Shown here piece by piece: positions 35,750-47,344 of a stretch of 64,000 nt of DNA. The notes under the pieces were generated by a model. It was not told where the DNA came from, ran no database searches, and saw only the letters and a program-made list of their open reading frames with translations. Each line of letters opens with the position of its first letter. Position 1 is the stretch's first letter. The position numbers and the translations under genes are program-made. Source of the stretch: Turritopsis dohrnii (lineage: Eukaryota; Cnidaria; Hydrozoa; Anthoathecata; Oceaniidae); contig BQMF02000197.1 of NCBI GenBank assembly GCA_027922465.2, forward strand, positions 248,001 through 312,000. The letters run 5' to 3'.

Positions 35750-36400
35750 ATTGCCAACATTGCAGATGACAATATCCTAAGTGCATCGGGAAAATCAAAC
35801 TTTCAAAGGATACCTATGTTGTCATTAACTGGTTTAGAACCAATCAGATGGTAATCAATCTTGACAAATTCCAGTTTATAGTGATAGGGTGTAAAGTTTA
35901 TTCACATCGGCTTGTTTTAAATGACCACGCCATCCCAGCGTTAAAGTGGGTTAAATTATTAGGTTTAGCCTTTGACAGTTAAATGAAATTGTCTCGAGAC
36001 GTAAACAGTCTGTACGCAAATACAAACAGTAAAGTAAATGAATCCAAATTTTGTAGACGTCCGTGACGCTATGCAATGCCTACATCCTTTCAAGTGTTCG
36101 ATATTGCCCTTTGACATGTTCTGTACTAGAGGTGACTATTAAAACATAGAAAAACTCAGACATGAAGCATTAAAGCAATCCATCAACACTTTGAATCCGC
36201 TTCGAATTAGGTACTGCCCAAATATAAGTGCAGCAACAGCTAAACCCTAACTTTGTGTCGAATTTCTTTAAACCTAAACATTGCATCTAACTTGAAAGTA
36301 ACAACTCTGTCATTTTCCCTGTTTTCTTACTGTGAAATACTTTTTCTAGAAACCTAAAGGTGTAGAAACATTGAGCCTTTTTAAAGTGAGCCTTTCGTAA
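35750..36400 (+). pseudogene. LINE reverse-transcriptase fragment
   Basis: Broken frames encode NIADDNILSASGKS (RT catalytic A-D-D box), then VVINWFRTNQMVINLDKFQ, then HAIPALKWVKLLGLAFDS, and later IEKLRHEALKQSI. This is the order found in L2/CR1-group non-LTR retrotransposons. At least four frame changes or stops occur. Both ends are lost. Confidence 0.75.
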
Positions 36401-36876
36401 TGAAAGTTAAAGCTGTACTGTCAGTCCAAAATTTGTATTATATTTTAACATTAATTTTTTATTGTAGATTTTACTCTTCTTGTTTGTTGGTTTAAATTAG
36501 TTTTATAACTATGTAAATCATTACCAATGTTAAACAAGACAAAACATAACAAAACAAAACTTTGAGAATTCTAAATCACAGAAACGCCTTTCTTCAGCTC
36601 TTTTTGATGATATAAAATTTGTAGCAAATCTTCTAGCAGTTATTGAAGATAAACTTCAAGTTTTGGATCATTTATTTCTTAAAAGTCGCATATGTGCGTT
36701 CTTGGGACAAAGTATGATCTCTCTATTTTTCACTATTTGAAACCCTTTTGGTTAAAAAGAGAAATCGACATGTTTCTCACTTATCATGTCAGCAAAGTGT
36801 GACTCCGAAGCGGAAGGACGTGTTGTGAAAATTATTAGCTGATCACCTTTTTTGTGAAATTCTTGTTTGTTTTACT

Positions 36877-39144
36877 ATGGAAATGGAAAGAAGAATGAGA
36901 AGCTTGACTGATACAGTGAGTATCAAACAGAGTGAAAACTTTATAGACGCTATGTTTATCGAAGGAGTCAAGAAATGTTTTGATGAATTTTCTACAAATT
37001 TCCTTGATAAAATAAAAGGATATGTTGATGAAGCCGCTCGTAGTAAGAAATCCACTTATGAAGAAGACATTTTATTTGGTGATACTGATGTTAATTTGCT
37101 ATCCAGACTCAATAGTGAAGTTTGTTTTCTGAGGGAAGAGATGAAAAATAAAAACAAAATTATCGAAATTCTGCTTTCTGACAGAAATCACACATACTCC
37201 TCTTACACACAAGACTCCTCAAAACAAACAGAAAAATCGGCTGAAACTTTTGTAAACGGTTTTCAATCTCCCAAGAAGCACGCGCGATCGATGAGAAACC
37301 TACGATGGCCCAGAAGGGTCAAACTGCGCGCACGTCAAGAAATACTGCGCGCTTCCCTTTTACTGCGCGCTTCTCCCTTTTACTGCGCGCTCTTGTGTAA
37401 CCTTACACTGCGCGCTGTCATCGACTATTCTGCGCGCTCTTCATAATACTGCGCGCTTCCCTACGACCACACTACTACGACCATATCAAAATTCGTGTTT
37501 TCGAATGGTGTGATTAAAGGAAAAATGTGTGATTTTTTAATTAGTCCATTTGACAGAAATATGTTTACATAAAAAGCAAAAATTTTAAATATTCAAAATG
37601 AGTTCTAGAAATTGAACTTTGTTGTAAAAACGTAGCTCCATTTTTTACAACACGAGTTAAGTTTGACTTGTGTGTTTTACACTAGTAATCACAAGACATA
37701 GAGTAAAACACGCTTTGTTTTTTTTAGTCAAAAAAAATTTTAGAGTTATTTTCAATTTCTCTAAAACATCGTTTTCCATTTTTTTCCTTTCCAACTGTTC
37801 AAAATTAAAAGATACAAAAAAATAATATATTTTTAGATCTTTCCTTCAGCTTCTCAGTAAGAGCTTTATTGATTTTGTAAATGGAAATCAAACGTAAGTG
37901 GCTCTGACATGAAAAATGAACACTGAAAAAAGAGCTTTAAATACAATTTTTAATCAATTTCTATTGTATTATCTCCTTGGTTAAATGTACCTTCACATTT
38001 CTTGAGGCAATGAAGAAAATGAGGATTAGGAAGGCTAGGGAAAGTGACGGAAATATTTTTGATTTTATATTACATAAATAGTTGTTTTGTGAAGATAAAG
38101 AAGTAGACCATCTCCAAATTGTGCTCAAAATTTGAATTTTTTCAAAATTACCTTTTTTCGTTTATCCGCGAAATTGAATTAACTCAAAATTTCATCCACT
38201 TAAGGTATTATGAAATAAATTGCTCTTGGGATAAGAGAAGCGCGCAGTAATACGAAGAGCACGCAGTGTCACGAAGAGCGCGCAGTATTACGAAGAGCGC
38301 GCAGAAAGGTCGATGACAGCGCGCAGTATAAGTTTACACAAGAGCGCGCAGTAAAAGGGAGAAGCGCGCAGTAAAAGGGAAGCGCGCAGTATTTCTTGAC
38401 GTGCGCGCAGTTTGACCCTTCTGGGCCATCGTAGAAACCAATAATCTGATCAAAACAATTTTACACATGAACCAATTTGATGCGCTATTACCTTTTGATC
38501 AGACTTTCAATAATGAGGATGATGATAATAATGACGAAATAATTAATGATAACAGCAATGAAACGAACACTCGACAACAAGGAAACAATGGCGTGACTTT
38601 CCGAAACAAGAAAAAGAAACACGATAATAAAACACATGATAATAAAAAGGATGACCCAAAAAGAGTTGTTTCAATTATTGGTGATTCCATGATTAAATAT
38701 ATTCAAGGAAGGAAACTTTCCTCTAACAAACACTTTGTAGTTGCTTAACATTTTTCCGGGGCAAAGACGAAATACATGCACCACTATGCACTACCGACAA
38801 TCGAGCGAAACCCTGACGAGTTAATCATTCACTGTGGTACTAATGACCTGAAATCTGATACCTCAGCTCACCAAAAAGCTCTGGATATTGTGAACCTATC
38901 CCAGCTCGCAAACGCTGAAACTACATTAGTTTTCTCAAGTCTGATTCACCGAAATGATCAACTCGATTCAAAAGTTAATGAGGTTAATACTGAACTCAAA
39001 AAGTTGTGTCTAGAGAGAAACATCGGTTTTATAAACAATGACAACATCAAACCTGACCAACATCTCAATAACAGTCGAATCCACTTAAACAAACAAGGCA
39101 CCGAATTGCTAGCAAAACATTTTATCAATCATCTCAACTGCTGA
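36877..39144 (+). pseudogene. LINE ORF1 with SGNH-type esterase domain, interrupted
   Basis: The first part (36877-37299) encodes a coiled-coil-like segment (LNSEVCFLREEMKNKNKIIE). A foldback element follows. The second part (38440-39144) is acidic and basic linker, then an esterase-like domain: IIGDSM (nucleophile block), HCGTNDL (block III) and RIHLNKQG (the block carrying the catalytic His). An in-frame TAA at 38746-38748 splits the domain, and the two halves around the foldback do not share a frame after excision, so a frameshift is present too. Such esterase-bearing ORF1 proteins are known in CR1-group elements and bind RNA in retrotransposition. Confidence 0.8.
37301..38433. mobile_element. 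motif-iterated foldback element 4 (CTGCGCGC type), 1133 bp
   Basis: Ends are perfect inverted repeats: TACGATGGCCCAGAAGGGTC at the left and its complement at the right. The left arm (to about 37450) has seven CTGCGCGC motifs. The right arm (from about 38237) has nine GCGCGCAG motifs, one altered to GCACGCAG. The spacers also match between arms (AAAAGGGA, TCGATGACAG, TTTACACAAGAG). The direct repeat GAAACC (37295-37300 and 38434-38439) is a 6-bp target duplication inside LINE ORF1. The core of about 790 bp is AT-rich without a credible gene. Confidence 0.95.
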
Positions 39145-41178
39145 CAACCAAAAACCGTATCTAGTCGTCGGATCCAACCCGGCTTACCCCAACATGAAAT
39201 TGAACTGAGAGCATTGAAACTTGCCAATAAAGAAAGACTGTTGATATCTTATCTGAACATAAACTCAATTAGGAATAAATTAGATGATGCCAAAAGTTTC
39301 TCTAAATTTATCGATGTACTCTGTATAAGTGAAACAAAACTTGATCAGTCTTACACAACCTCATCCTTCTTACTTGATAATTTTAAAAAACCTTACCGAA
39401 AGGATCTGACAGATAAGAGTGGTGGACTGCTTGTATACGTAAAATCACACATCTCATCACGAAACTGAAAAGTCCTAATCTTCCCACTGATATTGAATGT
39501 ATTGCATTAGAGCTGAACATCAGAACGACAAAATGGCTTGTTCTTAGTGTGTATCGAAATCCTAACCTTATTGAAAGCTTCTCTAACTACGAAAATACTT
39601 GGTGACTTCAATGAAGAAACGGATAATGTCCATGTTCGTGAATTTATGGAAAGTTTATCTCTAAAAAGTATGATAAAATCGCCTACTTGCTTCAAATCCA
39701 AAAAAGGTCACTGCATTGACTTAATCCTCACCAACAGTTACTGATGTTTTCAGCACAACAAGACAATAAAGAACGACATCAGTGACTTTCATACTTTTAT
39801 CTGTACAGTTCTCAAAAAAACCGTTCCAAAACTGAAACCCAAAAATATTTCCTACCACAGTATGAGAAATTTCTCTGTAAACAGCTTCAATAAAGACCTC
39901 AAAGACACTCTATCCAATGAAAACGTTGATCACTTTGAACATTTCCAAATGGTTTTTGATAAGGTGTTAGATAGACATGCACCAAAGAAAACAAAGCGTG
40001 TACGTGGGAATCACAAGCCATATATAACTAAAGAAATTCGCAAAGCAATCATGCTACGTTCTTTTTATAAAAACAAGTCAAAGAATAACAAAGACCCGTA
40101 CTGGTCAACCCTTTACAAACACCAACGAAACCGTGTTGTGTCACTCAATCGATCAACCAGAAAGAATTTCTATTCTAAACTTGGCACATCTCAGCAAATG
40201 TGGTCATCACTTAAACCCTTCTTCTCGGACGCAGACATAGTGCATGAAAGGATCTCCCTTCAAGAAGGTGATGAGTTAATCGAAAATGATACCCAGATTG
40301 CAAATCTTTTCAATGACTATTTTGCTACCATTATCAAGAATCTTAATATCGTGGAATGGATACCTCCCAATGCTATCGAAACTACTCATGATGAATTGTC
40401 TAACATCATTCTAAAATACGAAAATCACCCTAGTGTGCTGAAAATAAAGGCAAATGTCGACGCCCACCAATTTCAATTCACCCCTGTATCTGAAAATGAT
40501 GTTGAGAAAATCATTCAAAGTTTAAATCCAAAGAAAAGTGTTCATGGCAATGTTCAAATAAAGTTCTTAAAACCATCGTACCTTGGCTAACAGTATTTAT
40601 TAATGATGTGATCAACTCGTCATTTTTTCCCTCCAGTCTCAAACTGGCCGAAGTATCTCCAGTTTATAAGAAAGATGACAAATTTGACAAAGCTAACTAC
40701 CGCCCCATCAGTCTTCTACCAGCATTCTCTAAAATTTTTGAACGAATTATCTATAATCAGCTGCAAGAGTTTTTTCGAAATAGCTTTTCCGTGTTCTTGT
40801 GCGGTTTTCGATCTAAGCATAGTACACAGCACTCCTTACTTCGTCTTCTTTCTGAGTGGGAAAAATCTCTCGATAGCAATGGTAAAGTCGGTACTATTTT
40901 AATCGACTTATCCAAAGCTTTCGATACTCTAAATCATGACCTTCTTATTGCTAAACTATCAGCTTATGGTCTAAATCTTCATAGTTTACGCCTTATAAAA
41001 AATTATCTTAGTAATAGACACCAGAGAACAAAAATTGAATCCTGCTTCAGCACCTGGCAAGAAATTTTTTTTGGCGTCCCACAGGGTTCAATTCTTGGTC
41101 CTCTTCTCTTTAATGTTTTTATCAACGATCTTTTATTTACTGTAGTTCTATCCAGCATCTGTAACTTTGCGGACGATA

Positions 41179-41623
41179 CACAGTTTTTTTTTATAAGAAT
41201 TACATAAATCGAAATGAGCGTCATGATTCTTAAAAATTTTCAGTTTTGAGCCTTAAAATATTCTTAAGTGATTCTTAAATTTTAAAAGATGAGCAAGAAA
41301 ATTTTTTTTTAATTAATGGTCAAAATATGTATATTTTCCCTTGAAGTAATCTCAAACGTGCGAAAAAGAAGAAGGGACTAATTATTTTAACAAAACGTTA
41401 ATAAGTTTGTTTCTTTTAGGATAATATCATCGAAAGCTCGAAAATGGTTATGCCTGATTTACACCGTAGATAAAAAACCGGAAAGTTGAAAAACTCTAAC
41501 TGAAGAAAAAAATTGATTAAAATTTTTGAGGCTCAGCATTATTCTTAAAAGATTCTTAAAATTTTGCAAATTTGAGCCTTGTGATTCTTATAAAAAGAAT
41601 TCTTATAAAAAAAAACTGTGTAA
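41179..41623. mobile_element. MITE-like insertion just after the RT catalytic FADD box
   Basis: Ends are inverted (CACAGTTTTTTTTTATAAG and CTTATAAAAAAAAACTGTG). Removing it and a duplicated TA rejoins the RT frame as FADDTLFSCG, which fixes the insertion site. The right junction carries two or three extra bases (TAA), so the target duplication is not exact. Inside, GATTCTTAA recurs several times near both ends. Confidence 0.8.
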
Positions 41624-42119
41624 TACTCTCTTTTCGTGTGGCACGAGAATTGAAACCATTCTTTCAAATCTCAAATCTGATCTCGCCGTTGTTCTAGAAT
41701 GGTTCAAAGCTAATATGCTCGTTGCAAATCCGAAAAAGTTTCAGATGATGCTACTAGGTAACAATTTAGACCAATCCATAAAAATTAAAATTGAAAATTT
41801 TGTTATCAAAAACTCTGATTCTGTTGAACTTCTTGGCATTTTGTTTGACTCTAAACTTCTTTTTGAAGAACATATTCTAAATCTTTGTCAATCAGCAAAC
41901 TACAATGTCGTTAGATTCAACAGAATCAGAAAGTTAATTAGCTATAAACAATCTAACATGACTCCCTAATGCGCCTAAATAATAAAAAATCTGTCACCCA
42001 ATGTTTCTTTAAGGGAAATAACAGTTTTCTCAGCGTTAAATTTTATTTAGGTTTTCTGACTAGCGGGTTTTGAAAAGGCAGCTTGTTTTCTGTAATTTTT
42101 TATAACTTGCCCCAAAACA

Positions 42120-42420
42120 GCAGCACATATCATTTCGGGCAAAATTCATTGCCCAAAGGCAGTATCCATGTGAAAATGTATAAATTGGTGAATTAATTTC
42201 CAAATGCATGTAAACGCGAGCTTTAAGAAAAATTCTCTTCAGGCTAACATATTTTGAAATTTTAGTGTTTTTTCTCCAATTTTGTCTGTAACTTGTCCAA
42301 AGACTGCACAAACACCATTTCGGGCAAAATTCATTGCCCAAAGGCAGTATCCATGTGAAAATGTATAAATTGGGGAATTAATTTCCAAATGCATGTAAAC
42401 GCGAGCTTTAAGAAAAATTT
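42120..42420. repeat. 185-bp tandem duplication
   Basis: CATTTCGGGCAAAATTCATT recurs at 42131 and 42316 and is followed in both by GCCCAAAGGCAGTATCCATG and a further 80 nearly identical bases. The copies differ by very few bases, so this is recent. It lies inside the composite insert in the LINE. Confidence 0.85.
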
Positions 42421-42499
42421 GCTGAGTTTAAAGTTTACTACAAAGATCGGTATACCACTAATACTCGGTGTTTATTTTGACGACTAATTATCATTTCAA

Positions 42500-43180
42500 C
42501 CATCTTTTTAAAGCATCAAACGGAACTCTGAGAATGCTACGTTAATTAAAACGATTTACGCCGTTAAATGTTCGGAAAAGTCTTGCTGAATGCCTAATAC
42601 TGCCAAAATTAAACTACTGCAAAACTTTATTCGGGTGTCTTCCTAAATACCAAATGAACCGGCTACAACGCGTGCAAATTACCGCCGTGGGATATGTACT
42701 GGGGAGAGATAAAGTAACATTAACGATATTACTCAAGTAAGCTGGTTGCCGATACAAGAAAATAAAAGGTCGTTTTCAGCCGTTTCAACGACAAAGCATT
42801 GTTTTCAATGAATTACCTCAAAGCGTTACAAGCATAAACAACATTCAGGCATTCTGCAAACAGGCAAAAGCATACTTTAAGGATGAAGGCCTAGTGTTAC
42901 AGCTGAGGCACAGTGTGTGATTTTAGCTCCTCTCAAGGCACAGTGCGTTTTTGTTTTTGGAGGTATTTTTTAAGTTTGTCTTTTTTATGTCCTCTTTGCC
43001 TTTTTTTGTCTGCCTTGTTTAATATTTTGTTTAATACTTTTAATATTGCTTTATGGTTTTGTTTTTTAACATGTTCCTTACATGTTTCATAACAATTTAA
43101 AGTTGTTTCCATTCCGACATTCAGAGATACTCACTAAAAAACAATAAAAAGAACTGATTATTACAAACGCCTACAGATCA
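42500..43180 (+). pseudogene. second LINE family: RT C-terminal fragment and 3' tail
   Basis: Encodes PKLNYCNSLFG, then CLPKYQMNRLQRVQITAVGY and VLGRDKV, and after a deletion FNELPQSV, SINNIQAFCKQAKAYF. This is the thumb and C-terminal region of a LINE distinct from the host LINE. The downstream T-rich text ends in TTTGCCTTTTTTTGTCTGCC. Decayed. Confidence 0.7.
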
Positions 43181-43200
43181 CCTGTGAGATAAATGATGAA

Positions 43201-43998
43201 TAAGGGGACTTTTGATTTACAATTTTGTAGCATTTGGGTGACAAAAACTGAAAGGGGACACAAATTGTCCCCTTTATGTTCAAATATATTTCACATTTTT
43301 ATGCTAATAGTTTGTGAATAGAATAGATTTGTCCACTGGAGCAGCTACATACTGTTCATTGGTGCAAAAATAACTCTTTTAACGTTGGGTCTAGGCAAAC
43401 TACTAATATTGAATTTATAACATTTAGGGGACAATGTTATTGTCACTCTTCTAAACGGGGCAAATGCTTTGTGAAAGGTGTGACTTAATTCCATTCGATA
43501 TTGAAAATAAATAAGACACCAGCGGCAAGATATCCCTTCAGAAGGATAACTGCTAAGAACTCGTTTACTTAACAACCCACCATTTTTAAATTAAGGCTGA
43601 ATGCAGCAAAAATATAAAATTATTTTTGTATTATTTAGTATAAAGTACTTGGGGCGCAGGTCTGCTATTAGACGAGAAAGCAAAAACATAAATATACACA
43701 TGTTGCACGGAAATACACACGAAAATGTTGAAGTCGCCTAAATGTCACTCTACTATCAAGTCTAAATATACAATAAAAAAATTTGAACTTCCGAAAATCC
43801 TAGAAGCTTATTAACTTAGTCTAGGTCCTTTGCTCATAGTTTCTACAATTCATAAGCCACTATATGAACACAGAACCAAGGCTACTATGTGTCTCCTTAA
43901 GGTTAAATAAGAATCCAAACTTAAAGGGGACACAAAATTGTCCCCTTTAAGTTTTTGTCCCCGTAATGGTACAAAATTGTAAATCAAAAGTCGCCTTA
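43201..43998. mobile_element. foldback element 5 (AAAGGGGACA type)
   Basis: Left end TAAGGGGACTTTTGATTTAC and right end GTAAATCAAAAGTCGCCTTA are inverted. Each arm contains an internal palindrome AAAGGGGACACAAA(A)TTGTCCCCTTT, at 43251-43273 and 43923-43947. The core (about 43290-43910) is AT-rich. No target duplication is evident. Simpler than the other foldbacks because the motif occurs once or twice per arm. Confidence 0.75.
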
Positions 43999-44592
43999 GT
44001 CATCAATTATAAATATATATATACGTATATCTTATTATTTAACGCATTTATTATTTCTAAGTTTATGTATGCCCCTATCGTTTGGATGTTTTGCAGTAAG
44101 ACACTCTATCTACGAATTCAGAAATTCTTTGATCGTGCGGTGAAAATTCTAAACTCTATTCCTCCAGAGACAGGTGAATTATCCAAACATAATCCCATCC
44201 ACTATTCATGAACTTCATCTTCGCCAATTACTTTCTGAACTCTTTTCCAAAACTTTGCAAATCCTGCTTTTATGTCTTGGTTGTTTCCGTCTAGGAAGAT
44301 AACATACGCCCTTCGTTGCAAAAAACACCTTTCTGTTCCTGAAAAGGTCCTGACGGTACACCATGGCTTTAATTCTTTCCTTTTCGAGCTAGCATCTTGT
44401 GGAATAAACTTCCAGATGAAGTTAAGGACTCCGAAGATATTTCAACTTTTAAATCTAGATTGATTAAGCTTTGAGCTTATAAATCTTTGCACTTGTAATA
44501 TTTGTAAAATTTACTGAATTCATACTTGTTGTTTTGTTTTTTTTATTGTTGGTGTAAATTAGATTTTAATCTACGGTAAACCAACTTGAAAT

Positions 44593-45055
44593 ACCGTATT
44601 TCCTCTATTAAGCGCCCGGGCGCTTATAAAATTTTTTCGAAAATTAGGAGGGCGCTTATTGGAGGGGGGCGCTTAAAAGAGGGGGGAGCTTATGAAATTA
44701 TTTCAAAAAACCCCTACAAAAAATTGTGAGAGGTGTTAAAAATAAACACTTATTTCCGCTTTTATTATTTTCTATAAAAACTATGTACAGAAAACAGAAG
44801 AAATATCAGGTATGGTTCATGTAATGTTTTCCAACTCTATATCTATGTCGTCATCTTCTTCTTAATCGGAGTCTATTAGAATGTTTGGATCATCTTCCAT
44901 GTCTCGTTGAAAAGATCTACAAGCAGTTGGCTGACTGTTTTGGCTAGTTTCTAATAAGCGCCCGGGCGCTTATAAAATTATTTTTTGGTTAACAGGGGCG
45001 CTTATTGGAGGGGGGGGCGCTTAAAAGAGGGGGGCGCTAAAAGAGGAAATACGGT
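44593..45055. mobile_element. motif-iterated foldback element 6 (GGGCGCTTA type)
   Basis: Ends ACCGTATTTCCTCT and GAGGAAATACGGT are inverted. Both arms contain GCGCCCGGGCGCTTATAAAA, GGGCGCTTATTGGAGGGG and GGCGCTTAAAAGAGGGGG. The direct repeat AAAT lies at 44589-44592 and 45056-45059. It is inserted in the 3' UTR of the LINE. Confidence 0.88.
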
Positions 45056-45369
45056 AAATGAAATAAATAAAGAGGCCTTGAACTAAGACGCTAAAAAGTT
45101 GATTACATGGAAGATATCGTTATTGCGTTCATTCTTTTGTTTTATCAGATATGGGTGATAAAAACTGATGTAATGATGTAAAATGGATGGATGGATCTCA
45201 CTTGCATAGAAATAGGATAGAAATAGGCTAGCTCATATCGCAATGAGACAATGAGATTCAATTTTCTTTGTTGATGTTAAGCAGTATGCTTAAGGAAAAT
45301 AATTTCAATCTAAATTAATCTTAAATTGAAATAGCATCCGTAACAGTTTTTGCCCCGATAAACGGAACA

Positions 45370-47340
45370 ATTTTAGCTAAGCCTTTTAAGTCGACAAAGT
45401 GTGGTTGTTTCATTGACCTTGCGAATAGTTTGCGATTTTTTTGGATTTTTTTTATTTTTATTTTATTTTTTTTTTTTTTGCGAAACAAAAAATTAAAATC
45501 TTTCTTATGCTTGATTTTCACTCGACAAATTTTAGCAGAAAAATTTCCAAATGAATAATTCCGCTCGAAGTTTTTCCACTAAAAATTTTCAAGTGGAAGT
45601 CGAACATTACTGATTAAGTCTGCGGGATTTTTGCTAAGTCGACAAAGTGGTTTCATTTCATCGTCGACTTTGCGAATAACTTTTTGCGATAATTTTTGGT
45701 TAAAACAGAGATTGAAAGCTTTACTGATCAAGTCGTCCACGGAATTTTTGGCGTGAACGCTAAGTCGACAAAGTGGTTTCATTTCATCGTCGACTTTGCG
45801 AATAACTTTTTGCGATCATTTTTGGTTAAAACAGACACTGAAGGCTTTACTGATCAAGTCGTCCACGAGATTTTTGGCGTGAACGCTAAGTCGACAAAGT
45901 GGTTTCATTTCATCGTCGACTTTGCGAATAACTTTTTGCGATAATTTTTGGTTAAAACAGAGATTGAAAGCTTTACTGATCAAGTCGTCCACGGGATTTT
46001 TGGCGCAAACGCTAAGTCGACAAAGTAGTGTCTTTTCACTGTCGACTTTGCGAATATCTTTTTGCGATTACTTCTGTTACAACAGAGATTGAAAGCTTTA
46101 CTGATCAAGTCGTCCACGGAATTTTTGGCGTGAACTCTAAGTCGACAAAGTGGTTTCATTTCATCGTCGACTTTGCGAATAACTTTTTGCGATCATTTTT
46201 GGTTAAAACAGACACTGAAGGCTTTACTGATCAAGTCGTCCACGAGATTTTTGGCGTGAACGCTAAGTCGACAAAGTGGTTTCATTTCATCGTCGACTTT
46301 GCGAATAACTTTTTGCGATCATTTTTGGTTAAAACAGAGATTGAAAGCTTTACTGATCAAGTCGTCCACGGGATTTTTGGCGCAAACGCTAAGTCGACAA
46401 AGTAGTGTCTTTTCACTGTCGACTTTGCGAATATCTTTTTGCGATTACTTCTGTTACAACAGAGATTGAAAGCTTTACTGATCAAGTCGTCCACGGAATT
46501 TTTGGCGTGAACGCTAAGTCGACAAAGTGGTTTCATTTCATCGTCGACTTTGCGAATAACTTTTTGCGATCATTTTTGGTTAAAACAGACACTGAAGGCT
46601 TTACTGATCAAGTCGTCCACGAGATTTTTGGCGTGAACGCTAAGTCGACAAAGTGGTTTCATTTCATCGTCGACTTTACGAATCTCTTTTTGCGATCATT
46701 TTTGGTTAAAACAGACATTGAAAGCTTTACTGATGAAGTTGTCTACGAGACTTTTGGCGTGAACGCTAAGTCGACAAAGTGGTTTCATTTCATCGTCGAC
46801 TTTACGAATCTCTTTTTGCGATCATTTTTGTTTAAAACAGACATTGAAAGCTTTATTGATCAAGTCCTCTACGAGAATTTTGGCGTGAACGCTAAGTCGA
46901 CAAAGTGGTTTCATTTCATCGTCGACTTTACGAATCTCTTTTTGCGATCATTTTTGTTTAAAACAGACATTGAAAGCTTTACTGATCAAGTCCTCTACGA
47001 GAATTTTGGCGTGAACGCTAAGTCGACAAAGTGGTTTCATTTCATCGTCGACTTTGCGAATCTGTTTTTGCGATTACTTCTGTTACAACAAAGATTGATT
47101 GAAAGCTTTACTGATCAAGTTCACGGGACTTTTGGCGTGAACGCTAAGTCGACAAAGTGGTGTCTTTTCACCGTCGACTTTGCGAATATGTTTTACGATC
47201 ATTTTCGGTTCAAAGAGAAGTTTAAATCTTTTTTACTGATCGACCCCACGAGGGTTTACCATAGACGCGTGGACAAAGTGTGGTCGTCTTTTCATTGTAG
47301 AGTTTGCAAACATTTTATGAAAAAGATTTGTTCACAAGAG
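45370..47340. repeat. 126-bp satellite with three-unit higher-order repeat
   Basis: Thirteen units plus diverged ends. Each contains AAGTCGAC..GTCGACTT, able to form an 8-bp stem with a loop of about 26 bases, then TTTGCGAAT and CTGATCAAGTC. Three unit types recur in order (CACGGAATT with GTGAAC; CACGAGATT; CACGGGATT with GCAAAC and GTAGTGTC). The third is 125 bp, giving a 377-bp higher-order period at 45721, 46098 and 46475. Units after about 46700 are more diverged. Because 126 is divisible by three, long frames (up to 316 codons, 46405-47355) stay open, but the 125-bp unit shifts frame, so this is read as satellite rather than gene. Confidence 0.9.
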
Positions 47341-47344
47341 AAAA

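Larger units (their letters stand above)
39170..44475 (+). pseudogene. LINE ORF2 (APE endonuclease + reverse transcriptase), broken
   Basis: Endonuclease: YLNINSIRNKLD, then CISETKLD, GDFNEETDN and CIDLILTN across two frame breaks. RT: VSPVYKKDDKF with NYRPISLLP, LIDLSKAFDTLNH (catalytic A motif), GVPQGSILGPLLFN and FADDT (catalytic C motif, ending at 41178). A frameshift lies near 40595. After the insertion 41179-41623 the frame resumes (LFSCGTRIE) to SYKQS. A composite insert follows, and the C-terminal domain resumes at 44034 (LLFNAFIISKFMYAPIVWMF) ending with a TGA at about 44473. The protein would nick DNA and copy its own RNA, but this copy cannot. Confidence 0.85.
36877..45120 (+). mobile_element. 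CR1/L2-like LINE, nearly full length, decayed and with nested insertions
   Basis: It contains ORF1 (from 36877), ORF2 endonuclease (39170-39744), reverse transcriptase (39862-41192 and 41624-41969) and a detached C-terminus (44034-44475). The 3' tail has TGAAATAAATAAAGAGG around 45055-45080. Four later insertions interrupt it: 37301-38433, 41179-41623, a composite from about 41970 to 44030, and 44593-45055. The 5' end was not defined. Confidence 0.85.
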
